Notes: a model not told the origin generated them from the letters alone. Shown: positions 19,801 through 24,600, numbered from the stretch's first letter. The stretch is 64,000 bases of DNA from Stieleria neptunia (GCF_007754155.1 NZ_CP037423.1:3844001-3908000); one strand, 5' to 3'. Made by a program: numbers and translations.

Positions 19801-21679
19801 AGACCCAATCTCCTGCGAATGAAAAATCGGGTGACCCTGGAATCGGATACTTGAAATCCAGGTTCACGCCGGATCCGCCGTTGACGATTAAATCCGTCGA
19901 ACTGGCAAACTGGCCGGAGAGGGAATCGAGTCGAACTCGCCCGTCCGCATCCGACGTGCGGAGCAGCACTGACGGAGAAAACGAGAGCGCGGCGTTGCCC
20001 GTCACGCTACCGAGTCCCGCTGTGGCGTTCAAATTTCCGCCGACGGTCAGATTGCCAACGAGGCCGTTGCCGGGGACCAGATAAAACCCGCCGGAGTCGA
20101 CGCCGAAAGAAATCGTCAATGCGATGTCGGCAGAGACGTCCAGTTGACCGGTCAAATTGACGCCGGCGAGTTCTCCGATGCCGGTTAAGGCCGAGGGTGA
20201 AAGTGTCGCCGATTTCGCGATCTCGGCGAGCGTGTACGCGCGGCTCACTCGAATGAAATCCGCCGGGGACCCACTCGCCAACGCGACGAACTCCGCGTCG
20301 GTCAATGCGTAGTCGATGGTGAACCCGGCGCCGGTCAGCGTTGTTCGTAACTGAGACATCGTTGTCGACGCGGAGGCATTGATTGCGGGGATCGCGGCGG
20401 ACAATGCGTCGCCCAGTTGCAACAGATCCCCGAGATCGCTGTCGATCAACGGCAACGCGTTTGCCGGAAGGTTGAGTCGATCGGAAAACTTTTCCAGAAC
20501 GTCGGACCGAACCGAGTTGAAGCCTGAGGTGATCGAACCGGCGATGCTGTTGATCGTGTGATCGGAAGCCTGTCCCATGGTCGACGGAGGCACCGATGAA
20601 TTCGGTACCGGAATCGGATAGGCCGGTCCCGGTTCCGATCCATAAAGTTGCAAGAATGTGGGGACGTCGGGGTATTGCGTGTTGGGAAGCGTCAGCTGTG
20701 TGAAATCCCCATTCGAATCGACACTCATCGAATCGAACACCTCGGCAAACGCATTGAGATCAGCGACGTAGTCGAACGTCTTCGTCGAGAAATCTCCGAT
20801 CTCCATCAGGTGTTTGGCGTCCGCGCGGAAAGTCGAGATCGCCGGGTTCGCATATTTCATCGCATTCATCACGTCGTGATAGTTGCGAGGAAAAAGCCCC
20901 GTCTCGGCATCCCTCAAGTGCCCCAAGCCGAGCATGTGCCCCAATTCGTGCGCGATACCGAATGCCACTTGATTGGTAAAATCAATCGGCTTCAGTTTCT
21001 CTGCTTTCTTCCAACCGTATTGGTCGGCAGAAAATCGATCGGCCAGTTCACCGGCAAAGACGTAAGCGTAGTTTTCGAGATTTTGTCCGGCTGCTGCCTG
21101 CGATGCGATACCGAATCGAAATGGCGATTGTGCAGGTTGCTGATCGCCGACATAGATGACGTAGGTGTTGTCCGTGTCGGAAGCGCGCCCCGCGGCAAGT
21201 CGCGTTTCCCCTTCCCCCGGATCGGCGGTACTGGTCACATCCGGCGTGTACATCGTCACCACGTTGACGCCCGCCTGCTTGAGCGGCAGAAGCAATCGGC
21301 TGACTCGAGCCGTGATCTTTCGCGCCGCCAGTTCGGCGTCGGCGGTACTGATTTGGCTATCGCCGTTGTAGTCCAGGAATTGATTCGTGGCAGAGACGGT
21401 TCCCGGTGAGAACACGCCGGAAAAACTTCCCGTGTTCCATTCTGCGGCAATCGAATCGGGCGTGAAGTCGAGCACGACCAAGCTGGCCAGAACGCGACGG
21501 GCTTCCAAGCTTTCAACCGATAGTCGCCGGTCGGGACGTCGTCGATTCGCGACGTTCTTTTTCCTCAGCTGCCGTGTGGCTTGAGAAACGGTTGCTTCCA
21601 AACTTGTGGCAGGGAGAGCTGCCGTTGAGGCCGATCGAATTAGCCCCAAAGCAAAAGGAGCTGGCATGCGATGGATCAC
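1883..21679 (-). CDS. Giant multidomain secreted protein: LEPR-XLL, zincin metalloprotease, RTX repeats, beta-helix modules, dockerin-like C-terminus
   Basis: About 6,598 residues from GTG at 21679, or four fewer from ATG at 21667. Approximate domain order: LEPR-XLL motif (VESLEARRVLAS) 54-66; an isolated DYNGDSQISTAD calcium loop near 103; a zincin metalloprotease with HELGHMLGLGH at 244-254 (all HExxHxxGxxH ligands and Glu245 present) and a candidate Met-turn VMNAM near 270; beta-rich repeats 400-1450; RTX nonapeptides 1505-2487; beta-propeller-like 2550-2930; beta-helix 2930-3350; a binding module 3420-3580; beta-helix modules A (from 3705), B (from 4375) and C (from 5282); golvesin-like 4826-4964; malectin-like 5030-5210; PKD-like 6124-6317; cadherin-like 6327-6427; dockerin-like Ca loops (DTDGDRDVDGQDYG and DFDGDGDVDGRDYG) in the last 60 residues. 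It is probably an exported, calcium-dependent adhesin or protease; the target is unknown. Domain names are from pattern recognition only. There is one continuous frame with no sign of decay. Confidence 0.9.
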   Translation of the reverse strand: MIHRMPAPFALGLIRSASTAALPATSLEATVSQATRQLRKKNVANRRRPDRRLSVESLEARRVLASLVVLDFTPDSIAAEWNTGSFSGVFSPGTVSATNQFLDYNGDSQISTADAELAARKITARVSRLLLPLKQAGVNVVTMYTPDVTSTADPGEGETRLAAGRASDTDNTYVIYVGDQQPAQSPFRFGIASQAAAGQNLENYAYVFAGELADRFSADQYGWKKAEKLKPIDFTNQVAFGIAHELGHMLGLGHLRDAETGLFPRNYHDVMNAMKYANPAISTFRADAKHLMEIGDFSTKTFDYVADLNAFAEVFDSMSVDSNGDFTQLTLPNTQYPDVPTFLQLYGSEPGPAYPIPVPNSSVPPSTMGQASDHTINSIAGSITSGFNSVRSDVLEKFSDRLNLPANALPLIDSDLGDLLQLGDALSAAIPAINASASTTMSQLRTTLTGAGFTIDYALTDAEFVALASGSPADFIRVSRAYTLAEIAKSATLSPSALTGIGELAGVNLTGQLDVSADIALTISFGVDSGGFYLVPGNGLVGNLTVGGNLNATAGLGSVTGNAALSFSPSVLLRTSDADGRVRLDSLSGQFASSTDLIVNGGSGVNLDFKYPIPGSPDFSFAGDWVWDLQPDGSGFVLDAANSGFDTDAFLNSLADAIGVGLNKLSGQAQDLLGNVHDIPLVGSGLSAAILPLVTDTLSYNNRWGTAETYLAERGLQIVSAVSPQDIVNGTYLQGDLIQLQLQRTVMRDVPLSFTATGQTLNFGNGPTPVTVGVAGQVSVDPSLTFSMQFGLEATRGPYVLEGASMVGQLPVTIPVASPLIGTLDIGNLLAVSAMASGTIDASSTFTLSDFDTNPNEKFYLRELNLAIENGRNGDPNDPQQQSVKTDGSLNLDLQLSVDSPSTSLPKVLRDVITNSFSWQAEVTYQWPENVGSYELVSYPTFPDFETALRNKFFQELDQFNPLPKELRNFLAQPLPFFNRTVIDIVSASEGAKLFLNSGDSSYASGDVESEIDQPPDGNGEYVDLNYDFSDLSSVIALLKGEPANLFSLDIYQIFASKDFVYEVYPRTTVMSYMGFINGDVEVNLVAGLRFGVDLFVGLDTNGFFLRNDAEPAVFLSASIAAQPVFTGSIASVVDFAELTGEVTLVATGGLDAQIPEQDLQTHADGKIRGTDLYRDGELNGNYADLSLTLDLNWSLQGRVFIEGTNLEKQTGTYGGTKRLYEKRVGVSELTSENFSDQSDDMKNRIDSIRLCGAIGATNYAHLCPTDIMIDPEKEKERITAIVNGAVDKADRDGQTVKANTYDKSDEGHENATRIYNSLRKGVPGAALLRDFESYLQHPEKQLELLKDVQAKLPTPVPATPENPLGLPSPPDPRDVFGLTWVSTPTAPDDQATFSTDVQGNTLYVTWFENHGFDLYQQEDDLAATLRVAYEDSKFVIDGIDFVTDVTIAQQISTTTVHDSETQAVIFPNRVVIDPGTITRLVVTGSSRSDVILVDGTLPVPVTILGGDGDDYLQGSIHDDYISGGFGNDIILGMAGNDDLAGDGDDDILFGDYGNDTLDGGSGNDTLNEEVGDDIGGLFLVPPSRHSEINIMLGGSGNDLLLGSPGNDDMDGGLGNDTLSGGSGQDTLRGGPDSLQVAYIAENESDHLNGGDDDDTLYGGIGNDLLIGDHGDDEIHGGVDDDIAYGDDVERQKTGADILHGDDGDDVLYGGADADRIYGGRGADFLHGEAGNDTLVGAILNDEEAAGDGNDALYGGDGNDTLIAGRSGTTLRRFKGLADSLPYDLLRGGDGDDYLVGGSGRDVIDGGRGGDLLEGGDGDDYLSAGGGPDGSDPNSSQDVLRGGDGKDELLGSDGIIIVAGTPVAVGSRLEGGAQDDVLIGGALEADVMMGGPGTDELFGLAGDDQLYGHDDSGQNDDNLRDLLHGGAGDDWLQGNGGPDSIEGGEGDDLIYGQDGDDTLNGDEGNDTIAGGNGDDTVVAGIGNDLVVGNAGADELHGGDGNDLIFGHSESGIDDDDAADQLFGDEGSDELHAQGGNDQVFGGDHDDSIFGSLGDDQLHGGPGNDLIIGDQGDDTIQGDEGNDTIAGGSGADTIAGGDGDDVVEAGSGNDSVTGGAGKDVLYGGDGDDVISGGEQDDWIVGESGNDQIFGDDGNDALDGGKGVDTIEGGAGDDVLIAGSGVGNVLRGDDGNDVITGSDEGSETDPDFTDSIYFGDFIDGGTGADTINGLGGADHILGGDGDDSISAGGGSDFVQGGSGDDVLSMGTGTNDVGHGDAGNDVLHGSLFGNDLLIGHSGDDKLFGYGGNDSLQGGDGDDFLDGGVGTDLITGDDGDDELVGGGGVGDQLFGGAGNDVIRGSDDGADIADGGPGKDVIYGYAGNDSLSGGADDDVIHGGLGDDLIQGGSGSDTLLGEADHDILYGHTFAGTGDDNAVDYLYGDFGIGAVGTAVLVTMGTPGRDQLFGGGGNDLLFGEGDDDAIDPGAGSSNVVNFGGGEAVDPNAFIAPAATADPVVTSQTLPNAQAATLPSGNDESGRWNGVDGSAGPDGISGRVALAIEPAIAIDAGIRYVAWADDRSGNSEIYVARHDAINGWTQLDQSAGYGGLSKSETSSRQPSITIDSSGRPVVVWMEQAGTQSDVHAVIWNPIDQKWDSFGAASQSSNVSQSGKASSPKVVAAASGIVLFWIDQTTGTRDLSAFRFDPTTDEWIGLDGSSNGFGVCLTRDVIDYSVDVDDAKLAIGFTQSDGAVLNVHVKEFGGVNWTNLSTSAVTGISNAFESASQVSVAYHQGELFAAWTDSLAADEFGSEVYARRWNGTGWEFAGTGSAIGRGVSGPSRQSFGSARQPVLSSDVGQLYLSWIDQTDANDPGKVFVRKWVGNQFQESIRGDSSGAGVVRKQDTIRAIETAVDSTGQLWLTWSSEQAGTGWIGMVAQGEVAANTYFADATNTVANILSSIDLNPVDRIVIVADQPVGFTVDAADSGVHILGETGVAINGIVHLNGADKVTLQNVTIHGLLTIENATDFTLRDSSVNVQTTAVLGGSNVSFIRNAFDSAVTLSEATSHVTLAHNQFNHGLSLTGTATAITIVANAVSANGILVSGETSGRMINNSISGTLDLQAAWNGVIENNRLHGSAIGLHYAAPAELRNNRIESNLTGVVVDWADSVGGFGATGSLASNQIFGNTTGVHLNVPGSIVAGQQIFNNGLGVSGVGRVGGDDSLHPNQIYKNQTGVSASGRVEFNVIAENQIGVASSTMQTITHNEFRNNDISVDVDGTISTRVLNNTFSETSGINVHVHNNASETELRGNIMSTTGGTNVVVLPDSESGFFSDHNLLHADGGGHLVRYSLTNFDDILDWQSDLRAFDLNSFGTTVVSPVGVEPIYSLESTSANRLIHAAANQRRTGPATDGGDPLTRVDLTTASNLISNPVFDGGLGGWTASPTLVSSFASTAFYQGLQSLRINTAVSGTLSQVKGLAAAGVDLANIDAGLLDAIASIRVRVDGSDNLPSTLRLEITFRSASNSVLKSVPIETAASTDRWYLVGERIAVPVGTRSIEYRVVSDGAGSAGTHEFIDDAYLAIVDDNDAPDLGSIAGLPSDMNTASGPRLYLRAPDLYIDWERDVPKTIRWDTHDVPANEPIRIELWQDTADGPAFVTTITSATANDGRFSWTPISSGIDYGTHGLRLQLSLVNDRVVFDRSFESFSVPENSSSFFVNDASTINDEYTSAPGSHRNTGRLASAPKPSIDSVLRTYTLSAGDRVFSDNGDYRIFHPVTLSNVPGVGDDEGFVLRGAQSGTTSLRHAGPTTIAPLVKLVDADFVTISDLQLSGAEYGLYATDGTTALTAERLDVSGNALDGIYLGNGSSLKLSEITASENGRYGIFSKGSVVDLLSIQAWGNGSDGVQIIGAVDHVDASQFHNNAGNGLWLNQAGDVTVTSSSAYRNATYGMQLSGLAAGATIGDDDLSLGLGNKFYENGNDGLYASGTFLIAGNLAYGNASGAGIRSNSDGIIRHNVSYGNLVGIDSWGSVIGNRVFANRHGVTGYSNESIRENVIYSNDDGITTSDPVSNIYNNLIYDITDVAIGLTHPAASTEIKNNTVVLFGDATALEITHGGGPAISNNIFVVGDGTAFRLDASSQLTHRSDYNLFSVTGNGNLGVWAGSPRATLNAWQLASVSDTSSLVGAPSFVDPSGPDGIIGSNGLSRGFDDDFHLQSLYGSLHGQSSAPILDPSTGLPVFAVGTWTVDAVQSVGIDRGDESVSVGDEPNEHGGYINLGAYGGTTAASKSPALFMLVTRPAAAAEWPAGQSFQVHWRTNDVAGTVDVSLIPEGGGDAILLADDTTNDGQFFYTVDGSIVPGRYYVQVQAASGLIGTSPSPIKITGQINAYYVNIADDTDLSDNQYTTAAGNPSASGTSPDAPKSSIREILFAYDLEPGDVIYVDSGTYTVESNIVIDAEDSGVRIVGPTDVDNPAILNRGNTVDGSYVFDLVGTDSVTISNLSITGAYSGINLGPDAGNTDTTISGNDLFGNQNDGISVRPGNTNTLIENNKIHDNVTYGVWIDGDRTTVSGNSVYANAYGIQAGYVGNEPLRTITGNLVHSNTYRGIYLYHAGTLAIDNEVYGHTAGVGIYVDANASASGNLVHGNDVGIQTHAYTTVDSNQVYDNRVGIRGDYAYDANLTGNRIYSNSEGIRIEGQNNVTIANNLVYANTNSAIYLRDGYLNAGIIGNTLYQAVGDAVTIEYSSNVQLSNNILWVEDGVAITVAGDAQVGFGSDFNLFHTPAAGIVGRWDGRELDDLVAWKFELGFDPNGLVGDPMLLDIDGTDDLLGFRREVLSTRIVDDGDAGFSTTGTWTTSTTAGGNPGGFADDYRQGDLADNGTATWTFANLTPGATYRVAATWLQNDYAEAQYRISDAGRVIGVINTNQYNHVPDDFVADGQAWESFGSFVATSNSMQITLLSGVGGNQFPYADAMRLDEIVGDRGNDDDFHLRSNSPAIDRGNPVSPSFREPLPSGDRINLGAYGNTAEATTSNAQTVQVLSPVGLEKWTAGDTETIRFRTGGLTANRAALLINAGGTALDGWSENGYQVGGNQTTIDQPVDLTLVTHPAPSEVYQSYSQSPSSAEPLSYAIPLPGGSYTLRLHFVSTPDSNFDLFLQGQVAEAGVDLAAQAGGAAIGLVKEFSVTVVGDEGLSIQMISLNGWYAEGLAGIEVLQPNADGTANPTAAIDISKDNGATWTEIVNGVPIDSLGRGRYDWTIPTSFITSDSTAMTRVRSGSVSGRSAGSFMITPAGNQFYVNIPGDADLTDNHYTTVAGDNAASGRSPDAPMASIAALLRVYDLEPGDTIYVDTGTYDLFTNIVIGTGDSGVRIVGPTDVDNPAILNRGNTVDGSYVFDLVGTDSVTISNLSITGASSGINLGVDAANTHTVISDNDIFGNERHGIRIQSGNTDTLIDGNAIHDNVDHGVQVEGNLVTVSGNAVYANRYGIQAGYVGSNPIRTITDNVIHSNAQWGIYVYGGDTAATDNEVYGQTSGIGIYVDSAALAGGNRVHGNDVGIQTHDSAAVESNRVYDNRIGILGYYAYDASISGNRIYSNSEGIRIEGQNNANIANNLVYANTNSAIYLRDGYSDARIVGNTLYQPVGDAVTIEASSEVRLFNNIVWVENGAAINAAGDAITGFRTDYNLVQLGAGSSVSFGIFAGTTHVDLAAWRNATGDAVHSRAADPLFLDVDGIDNLLGYVNGVDYSRDDNWALAKNSPAIDSGYSWQALLTDAVGSARRNDLATPDSGSPEYVELAPITAPFVVSGTAMGWNGSFSDYAWQYTLPFVFPYFEKSSSTVTISSGGLIQFDGNGGIYWDETALERFADASQITAFWDNLRTDGADDDLFIDESIPDQVTIRWDATHVTDGTDIDFSVTLYANGEFSFHYGSDVTTSPVAGYANQELDRAYTAATHGTQSFAANQSIDFELLPGQVDLGALEFRGSSDDVVAPVVSTTFPDGISKQQSISTLIESIRILFSEEVNYFDAGSFAAYELREAGPNGTFGDGDDLVYQLVPKFALGDSFVDLHVLFSQGAQGPPPEGGEQFVVQGHLPEGNYQFAIQSDLTGGVRDTAGLLMDGDNNGTAGGTYVRQFDVFFLPEFASLSLSPTVNEGSAARLSGEITDYSSATSHSVQVDWGDGTPVVTYDMTAGQTSFQFDHVYAQDSVSAPSGRFTVSATLVNNLGRSSQASNPHGIAVNNVSPTLSNLTVPTDVHEDQAFMLTGQLLDAGVADTHSLSIDWGDGSAVEQVVLAVGNRDFSISHTYTNVASSLTPLDRTISVTLVDEGLIPSSLTRMIRLSSTNAAPSIVNGVVGVLEMADNGTVVGQVINTDPDRLAPNVDSQTFSIVGGTGLGKFAIDHDGVITVFNGAALDYESTKTYSLLVEVVDGHGAKDSATITINLGNVPETEAIKIDGGTAQRSVVRTITVNFDSDVVLDPATFEIGRIGGGLFTPAFTTEIVNGKTVATLTFAGNSEISGSLADGNYRLRVNHQHVTTGGTQMRADYVDRFFRLFGDTDGDRDVDGQDYGRFGLSFLKAAGIPGFNPALDFDGDGDVDGRDYGQFGRRFLKRLSE
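4490..5835 (-). repeat. Beta-helix module C (duplicated with 7230-8555)
   Basis: Encodes residues of about 5282-5735, starting FYVNIPGDADLTDNHYTT. The shared segments with module B include SVTISNLSITGA, NRIYSNSEGIRIEGQNN and NLVYANTNSAIYLRDGY. A more divergent third module (A, about 9070-10565, starting FFVNDASTINDEYTS) has the same layout, so a three-module series separated by Ig-like or carbohydrate-binding-like spacers can be read. Confidence 0.85.
7230..8555 (-). repeat. Beta-helix module B (duplicated with 4490-5835)
   Basis: Encodes residues of about 4375-4815, starting YYVNIADDTDLSDNQYTT and continuing into parallel beta-helix rungs with NxIxxNxxG spacing. It matches module C at 4490-5835 almost rung for rung. 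A stretch around 8185-8340 differs from 5485-5640 at only a few bases, including identical GVRIVGPTDVDNPAILNRGN. This points to a recent in-gene duplication or gene conversion. Confidence 0.85.
14220..17170 (-). repeat. RTX calcium-binding nonapeptide array within the giant gene
   Basis: About 980 residues of GGxGxDxLxG-type repeats such as GGDGDDYLQG and GGSGNDTLNEEVGDD. The array is interrupted by short inserts (for example PPSRHSEINIM and GRSGTTLRRFKGLADSLPYD). In known RTX proteins each pair of turns binds Ca2+ and the array folds outside the cell. The frequent GA-rich codons create long open frames on the opposite strand that are not genes. Confidence 0.9.
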
Positions 21680-21859
21680 ATGTAAGAAGGTGACGCGTCG
21701 AATCAGCAGATGCGCTGGCGACCCTTCGCTCGTCGACTATGTTTGCGGGTTTCAAAGAGCAGCGACGGTCGAGAGCGACCGCTTCATTAGATCCCACTCT
21801 CTACATCTGTATACGGCATGGAAAAAGTTTTTCCATGCGGTTGGCCCATCGAGAGCGAA

Positions 21860-21925
21860 GTGGGGTAAGCTTCCAGCTTGCCGTCTCGTTTCACTCGTGA
21901 AACGCAAGCTGGAAGCTTACGCCAC
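21860..21925. repeat. Palindromic repeat, GTAAGCTTCCAGCTT variant
   Basis: The left arm, GTGGGGTAAGCTTCCAGCTT at 21860-21879, pairs with the right arm AAGCTGGAAGCTTACGCCAC at 21906-21925. The loop itself carries a second hairpin, CGTTTCACTCGTGAAACG (21887-21904). It is a diverged member of the family at 1752-1867; the half copy at 30886 matches this variant. Confidence 0.85.
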
Positions 21926-22018
21926 TTTCTTGCTAACCCTAAAACCGCCGCCGGCTCACGAAATGAACGGGCCGGTGACGCCAGCGCCGTCGGGTGTTGC
22001 GACGCTTGGTGTATCGAG

Positions 22019-22049
22019 CATCGGGGCGCTGCAGTGCAGCGCCCCGATG
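22019..22049. repeat. Perfect 31-bp palindrome
   Basis: The arms CATCGGGGCGCTGCA and TGCAGCGCCCCGATG flank a single G. There is no following T-run, so it is not a classical terminator. It could be a protein-binding site or a cruciform. Confidence 0.7.
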
Positions 22050-22419
22050 CGGACGGAATTTCGACGTGGAGCAGCTCCCGAAGACGATTGACCCAGAAAC
22101 CGTCGTCAGTCGCATTGGACGCTCCGTCCCCTCAAAAAAAGGGGACAGGAAACGATTCCCGCAAAACGTTTGCCTACGTTCGAAATCCGCCTGTGTTTTG
22201 GTGTTTTCATGGGATGTTGGCCTGGTTCGGTCGCGTCAGCGGCCGTCAGGTCCAAGCCATAGAAGCCGAAATAGCCGCCGGCGGGTGGTGCTGTCAATGG
22301 CGATCTGTTTTCGAAAGTGATGGATTTTTGCGGCGGGTTGGACTGATCTTGTTTCCATGGGTTGCTGAAGCTTACAAGGCGATTGAACCCGTTCACTCCC
22401 ACCACTTCGCTGCGGGCGG

Positions 22420-23634
22420 ATGATGCCTTCGAACCAACCCCTTTCGCCACCACCATCGGCGGCCCCACGAGCGACTCGGCGACAGTCTGCGCTGCGACTG
22501 TTGGCGGTCGCCCTGTCGATCTGTGTTTCCAGCCCGTCGATCGGCACGCTGCACGGTCAAGTCCCTGCGCCGCCGGCGGATCTCGCGCCGCTGCCCGATG
22601 ACCCCGCCACCATCATGGCGGTCGTCGGCCAATCCCCGATCCTGTGGGGCGACATCCAGCCGAAGGTTGACGGCCGAATCCAGCAAGTGCTCAAGGAACA
22701 AAACCTGAAATTGCCCCCGGAGCAGCTCGCCCCGGCGAGGATGAACCTAGCCCGCGGCGCGCTGACCCAAGCGATCCAAACCAAAATGATGAGCGAGTCG
22801 TTCTTGCTGGAACAAGTTGGCACCCAGGCCGCGTCCAAACGCCGCGAAGTCAGCGAGATGATGACCAGCCGGGCACGCCAGATGTTCTTTGAAAACGAGC
22901 TGGAAGGGCTGAAGGAAAAGCATGGGACCGAAGACCTGACGGAACTGGACGCGAAGCTCCGCGAGACCGGAACGTCCTTGCGGGCACGTCAGCGTGAATT
23001 CACCGACATGATGCTCGGCCACATGTACATGCGGAGCAAAATCGAAAAAGATCCGCCGGTCACGATCGCCGAAATCAACACGGCCTACCAACATGCGATC
23101 GATACCTATCGACACCCAGCCAAGGCCCGCTGGGAACAACTTTCGGTGTTGTTCGCCAACCATTCTTCACGCGAGGAGACGCGGGCATTGATCGTCGAAA
23201 TGGGACGTGAGGTGTACTACAACGAAGGCTGGAAAGAGCTGGCCAGAAAAAGGAGTGAAGAGCCGTTTGCGGCCGATGGCGGCCAACACGATTGGACCTC
23301 CAAGGGTTCGCTGGCGTCCAAGCCGATTGAGGAACAAGTCTTTTCGATCCCCTTGGACAAGATGAGTGAAATCATTGAAGACGAGCAGGGGTTGCACATT
23401 ATTAAGGTGCTGGAGAGGAAGGAAGCAGGCGTCACACCGCTGGCCGACGTGCAGGACGAGATTCGCGAGCAGATCAAAAAGGAAAAGATCGCGGCGTCCC
23501 AAACCGCGATGATGCAAGAGATGCGCAAGAAGGTGCCCGTCTGGTCGATCTATCCCGACGACGTGCCCGGCGCGAAACCCTTGCGACCGACCAGCATCGC
23601 AACCGGGCCGGCAGCCGATTCGGATTACCGGTGA
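22420..23634 (+). CDS. SurA/PpiC-type peptidyl-prolyl cis-trans isomerase, exported
   Basis: 404 residues from ATG at 22420 (ATG at 22423 is also possible). A hydrophobic stretch, LRLLAVALSICVSSPSIGTL at about 26-45, is a likely signal sequence or anchor. Residues of about 60-230 are helical and SurA-like, with the opening VAVVGQSPILWGD-type segment typical of these chaperones. Residues of about 237-345 form a parvulin (PpiC) rotamase domain, with RWEQLSVLF, the DGGQHDWTSKGSL segment and the late EDEQGLHIIKVLERK strand. It probably assists folding of exported or outer-membrane proteins in the periplasm, as the family does. It is divergently transcribed from the giant surface-protein gene across 740 bp, a suggestive but unproven link. 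The C-terminal ~40 residues are low in domain signal. Confidence 0.85.
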   Translation: MMPSNQPLSPPPSAAPRATRRQSALRLLAVALSICVSSPSIGTLHGQVPAPPADLAPLPDDPATIMAVVGQSPILWGDIQPKVDGRIQQVLKEQNLKLPPEQLAPARMNLARGALTQAIQTKMMSESFLLEQVGTQAASKRREVSEMMTSRARQMFFENELEGLKEKHGTEDLTELDAKLRETGTSLRARQREFTDMMLGHMYMRSKIEKDPPVTIAEINTAYQHAIDTYRHPAKARWEQLSVLFANHSSREETRALIVEMGREVYYNEGWKELARKRSEEPFAADGGQHDWTSKGSLASKPIEEQVFSIPLDKMSEIIEDEQGLHIIKVLERKEAGVTPLADVQDEIREQIKKEKIAASQTAMMQEMRKKVPVWSIYPDDVPGAKPLRPTSIATGPAADSDYR

Positions 23635-23642
23635 GTACCAAA

Positions 23643-23789
23643 GTGGGATAGGCTTCCAGCCTGTCATCAACTTGTTCCCAGGCTCCTGCCTGGGAACACA
23701 CTGTCACGGAGGCTCCCGCCTCCTGACGACAACCGGCACGTGGCGGGAGCCACGCCGACCTTGCGTTCCAAGGCGGAGCCTTGGAACGA
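23643..23789. repeat. Cluster of four short hairpins behind a half copy of the GTGGGATAGG repeat
   Basis: A half copy, GTGGGATAGGCTTCCAGCCT, starts at 23643. It is followed by palindromes at about 23674-23697 (GTTCCCAGGC/GCCTGGGAAC), 23708-23723 (GGAGGC/GCCTCC), 23740-23753 (GTGGCG/GGAGCCAC-like) and 23764-23789 (CGTTCCAAGGC/GCCTTGGAACG). The block fills the gap between the parvulin and lipoprotein genes and shows how several repeat families can be stacked in one gap. Confidence 0.75.
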
Positions 23790-23808
23790 GATCGAATCCA
23801 ACCCATCC

Positions 23809-24462
23809 ATGGCAAGCAGGATGCTGACCCCACGATTACCGAACGTCGCTGCCGTCCTGATCGTGCTGATCGCGTTGCTGGTGACTCAGGGGTGTGGACA
23901 ATTGGCGTATCGATTGGATCGCCGTGCGCCCGAGCAGTTCATACCCAACCCGTTGGAACTGCCGCCGCTGGACGACCAATTCGTTTGGTCTCAGGTGGTG
24001 GACACGGTGGATGATTACTTTCGGATTTCGCGTGAGCAGCCGGTTCAAAACTCCAACAACTTCTTGTTGGACGGGCGAGTCGAAACATCGTATCGCGTCG
24101 GCGCGTCGGTGTTGGAACCGTGGCGAAAGGACAGCACGGCGGGTTTCGAAGCCCTGCAAAGCACACTGCAATCGATCCGTCGCAAGGCGACGGTCATCGT
24201 CCGGCCGCGCGGTGCGGGCTACACCGTCGAAGTGATCGTGCAGAAAGATCTCGAGGACACCGATCGGACGCAATACGCAACCGAGACGACGGCAACGCGA
24301 CGTCACGACGGGACGATCGTCCGCCAGGTCGGCGGTGCGGGCGATTCCCCTCAAACCTTGGGATGGATTTCGCTCGGCCGCGACACTTCACTGGAACAGC
24401 GGATTTTGAGGGACATTTTCCAGCGGGTGACCGAACAAGACGCTCGACGTGCCCACCTATAG
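23809..24462 (+). CDS. Putative lipoprotein of unknown function
   Basis: About 217 residues from ATG at 23809; ATG at 23821 is a close alternative. The frame is open upstream to 23740, but that part lies in palindromic repeats and is not likely coding. The N-terminus has a hydrophobic core (VAAVLIVLIALLV) ending in TQGC, a lipobox, so the mature protein should start at Cys and be membrane-anchored. The mature part includes LDDQFVWSQVVDTVDDYF, then RVGASVLEPW and a beta-rich region with VIVRPRGAGYTVEVIVQKDL. It ends in a helical tail, LEQRILRDIFQRVTEQDARR. I do not recognise a named domain. It follows the parvulin gene in the same direction after 174 bp of repeats, so co-transcription is uncertain. 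Confidence 0.75.
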   Translation: MASRMLTPRLPNVAAVLIVLIALLVTQGCGQLAYRLDRRAPEQFIPNPLELPPLDDQFVWSQVVDTVDDYFRISREQPVQNSNNFLLDGRVETSYRVGASVLEPWRKDSTAGFEALQSTLQSIRRKATVIVRPRGAGYTVEVIVQKDLEDTDRTQYATETTATRRHDGTIVRQVGGAGDSPQTLGWISLGRDTSLEQRILRDIFQRVTEQDARRAHL

Positions 24463-24600
24463 CTTTTCTTGGAAACTAATTTTCCGCACCGTCGCCGCCG
24501 ATACCAACGCTGCTAAGCGGTCGAGTCGACACCGAGCGTTGGCTCGCGGCCGGGCCATTTGTCGCCCCACATCCGTCCACTTCCCAGTGAATTTGCCTAT

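Larger units (their letters stand above)
21680..22419. other. 740-bp intergenic region between the giant gene and the parvulin gene
   Basis: This divergent upstream region should hold the promoters for the giant gene (minus) and the parvulin gene (plus), but no -35/-10 pair could be picked with confidence. It contains the palindromic repeat at 21860-21925 and a perfect palindrome at 22019-22049. Open frames here on both strands lack recognisable domains and are not called. Confidence 0.5.

Noticed and set aside
23740..23808. Upstream start for the lipoprotein gene
   Set aside because: The extra codons come from palindromic repeats; the lipobox is placed normally only with the start near 23809.
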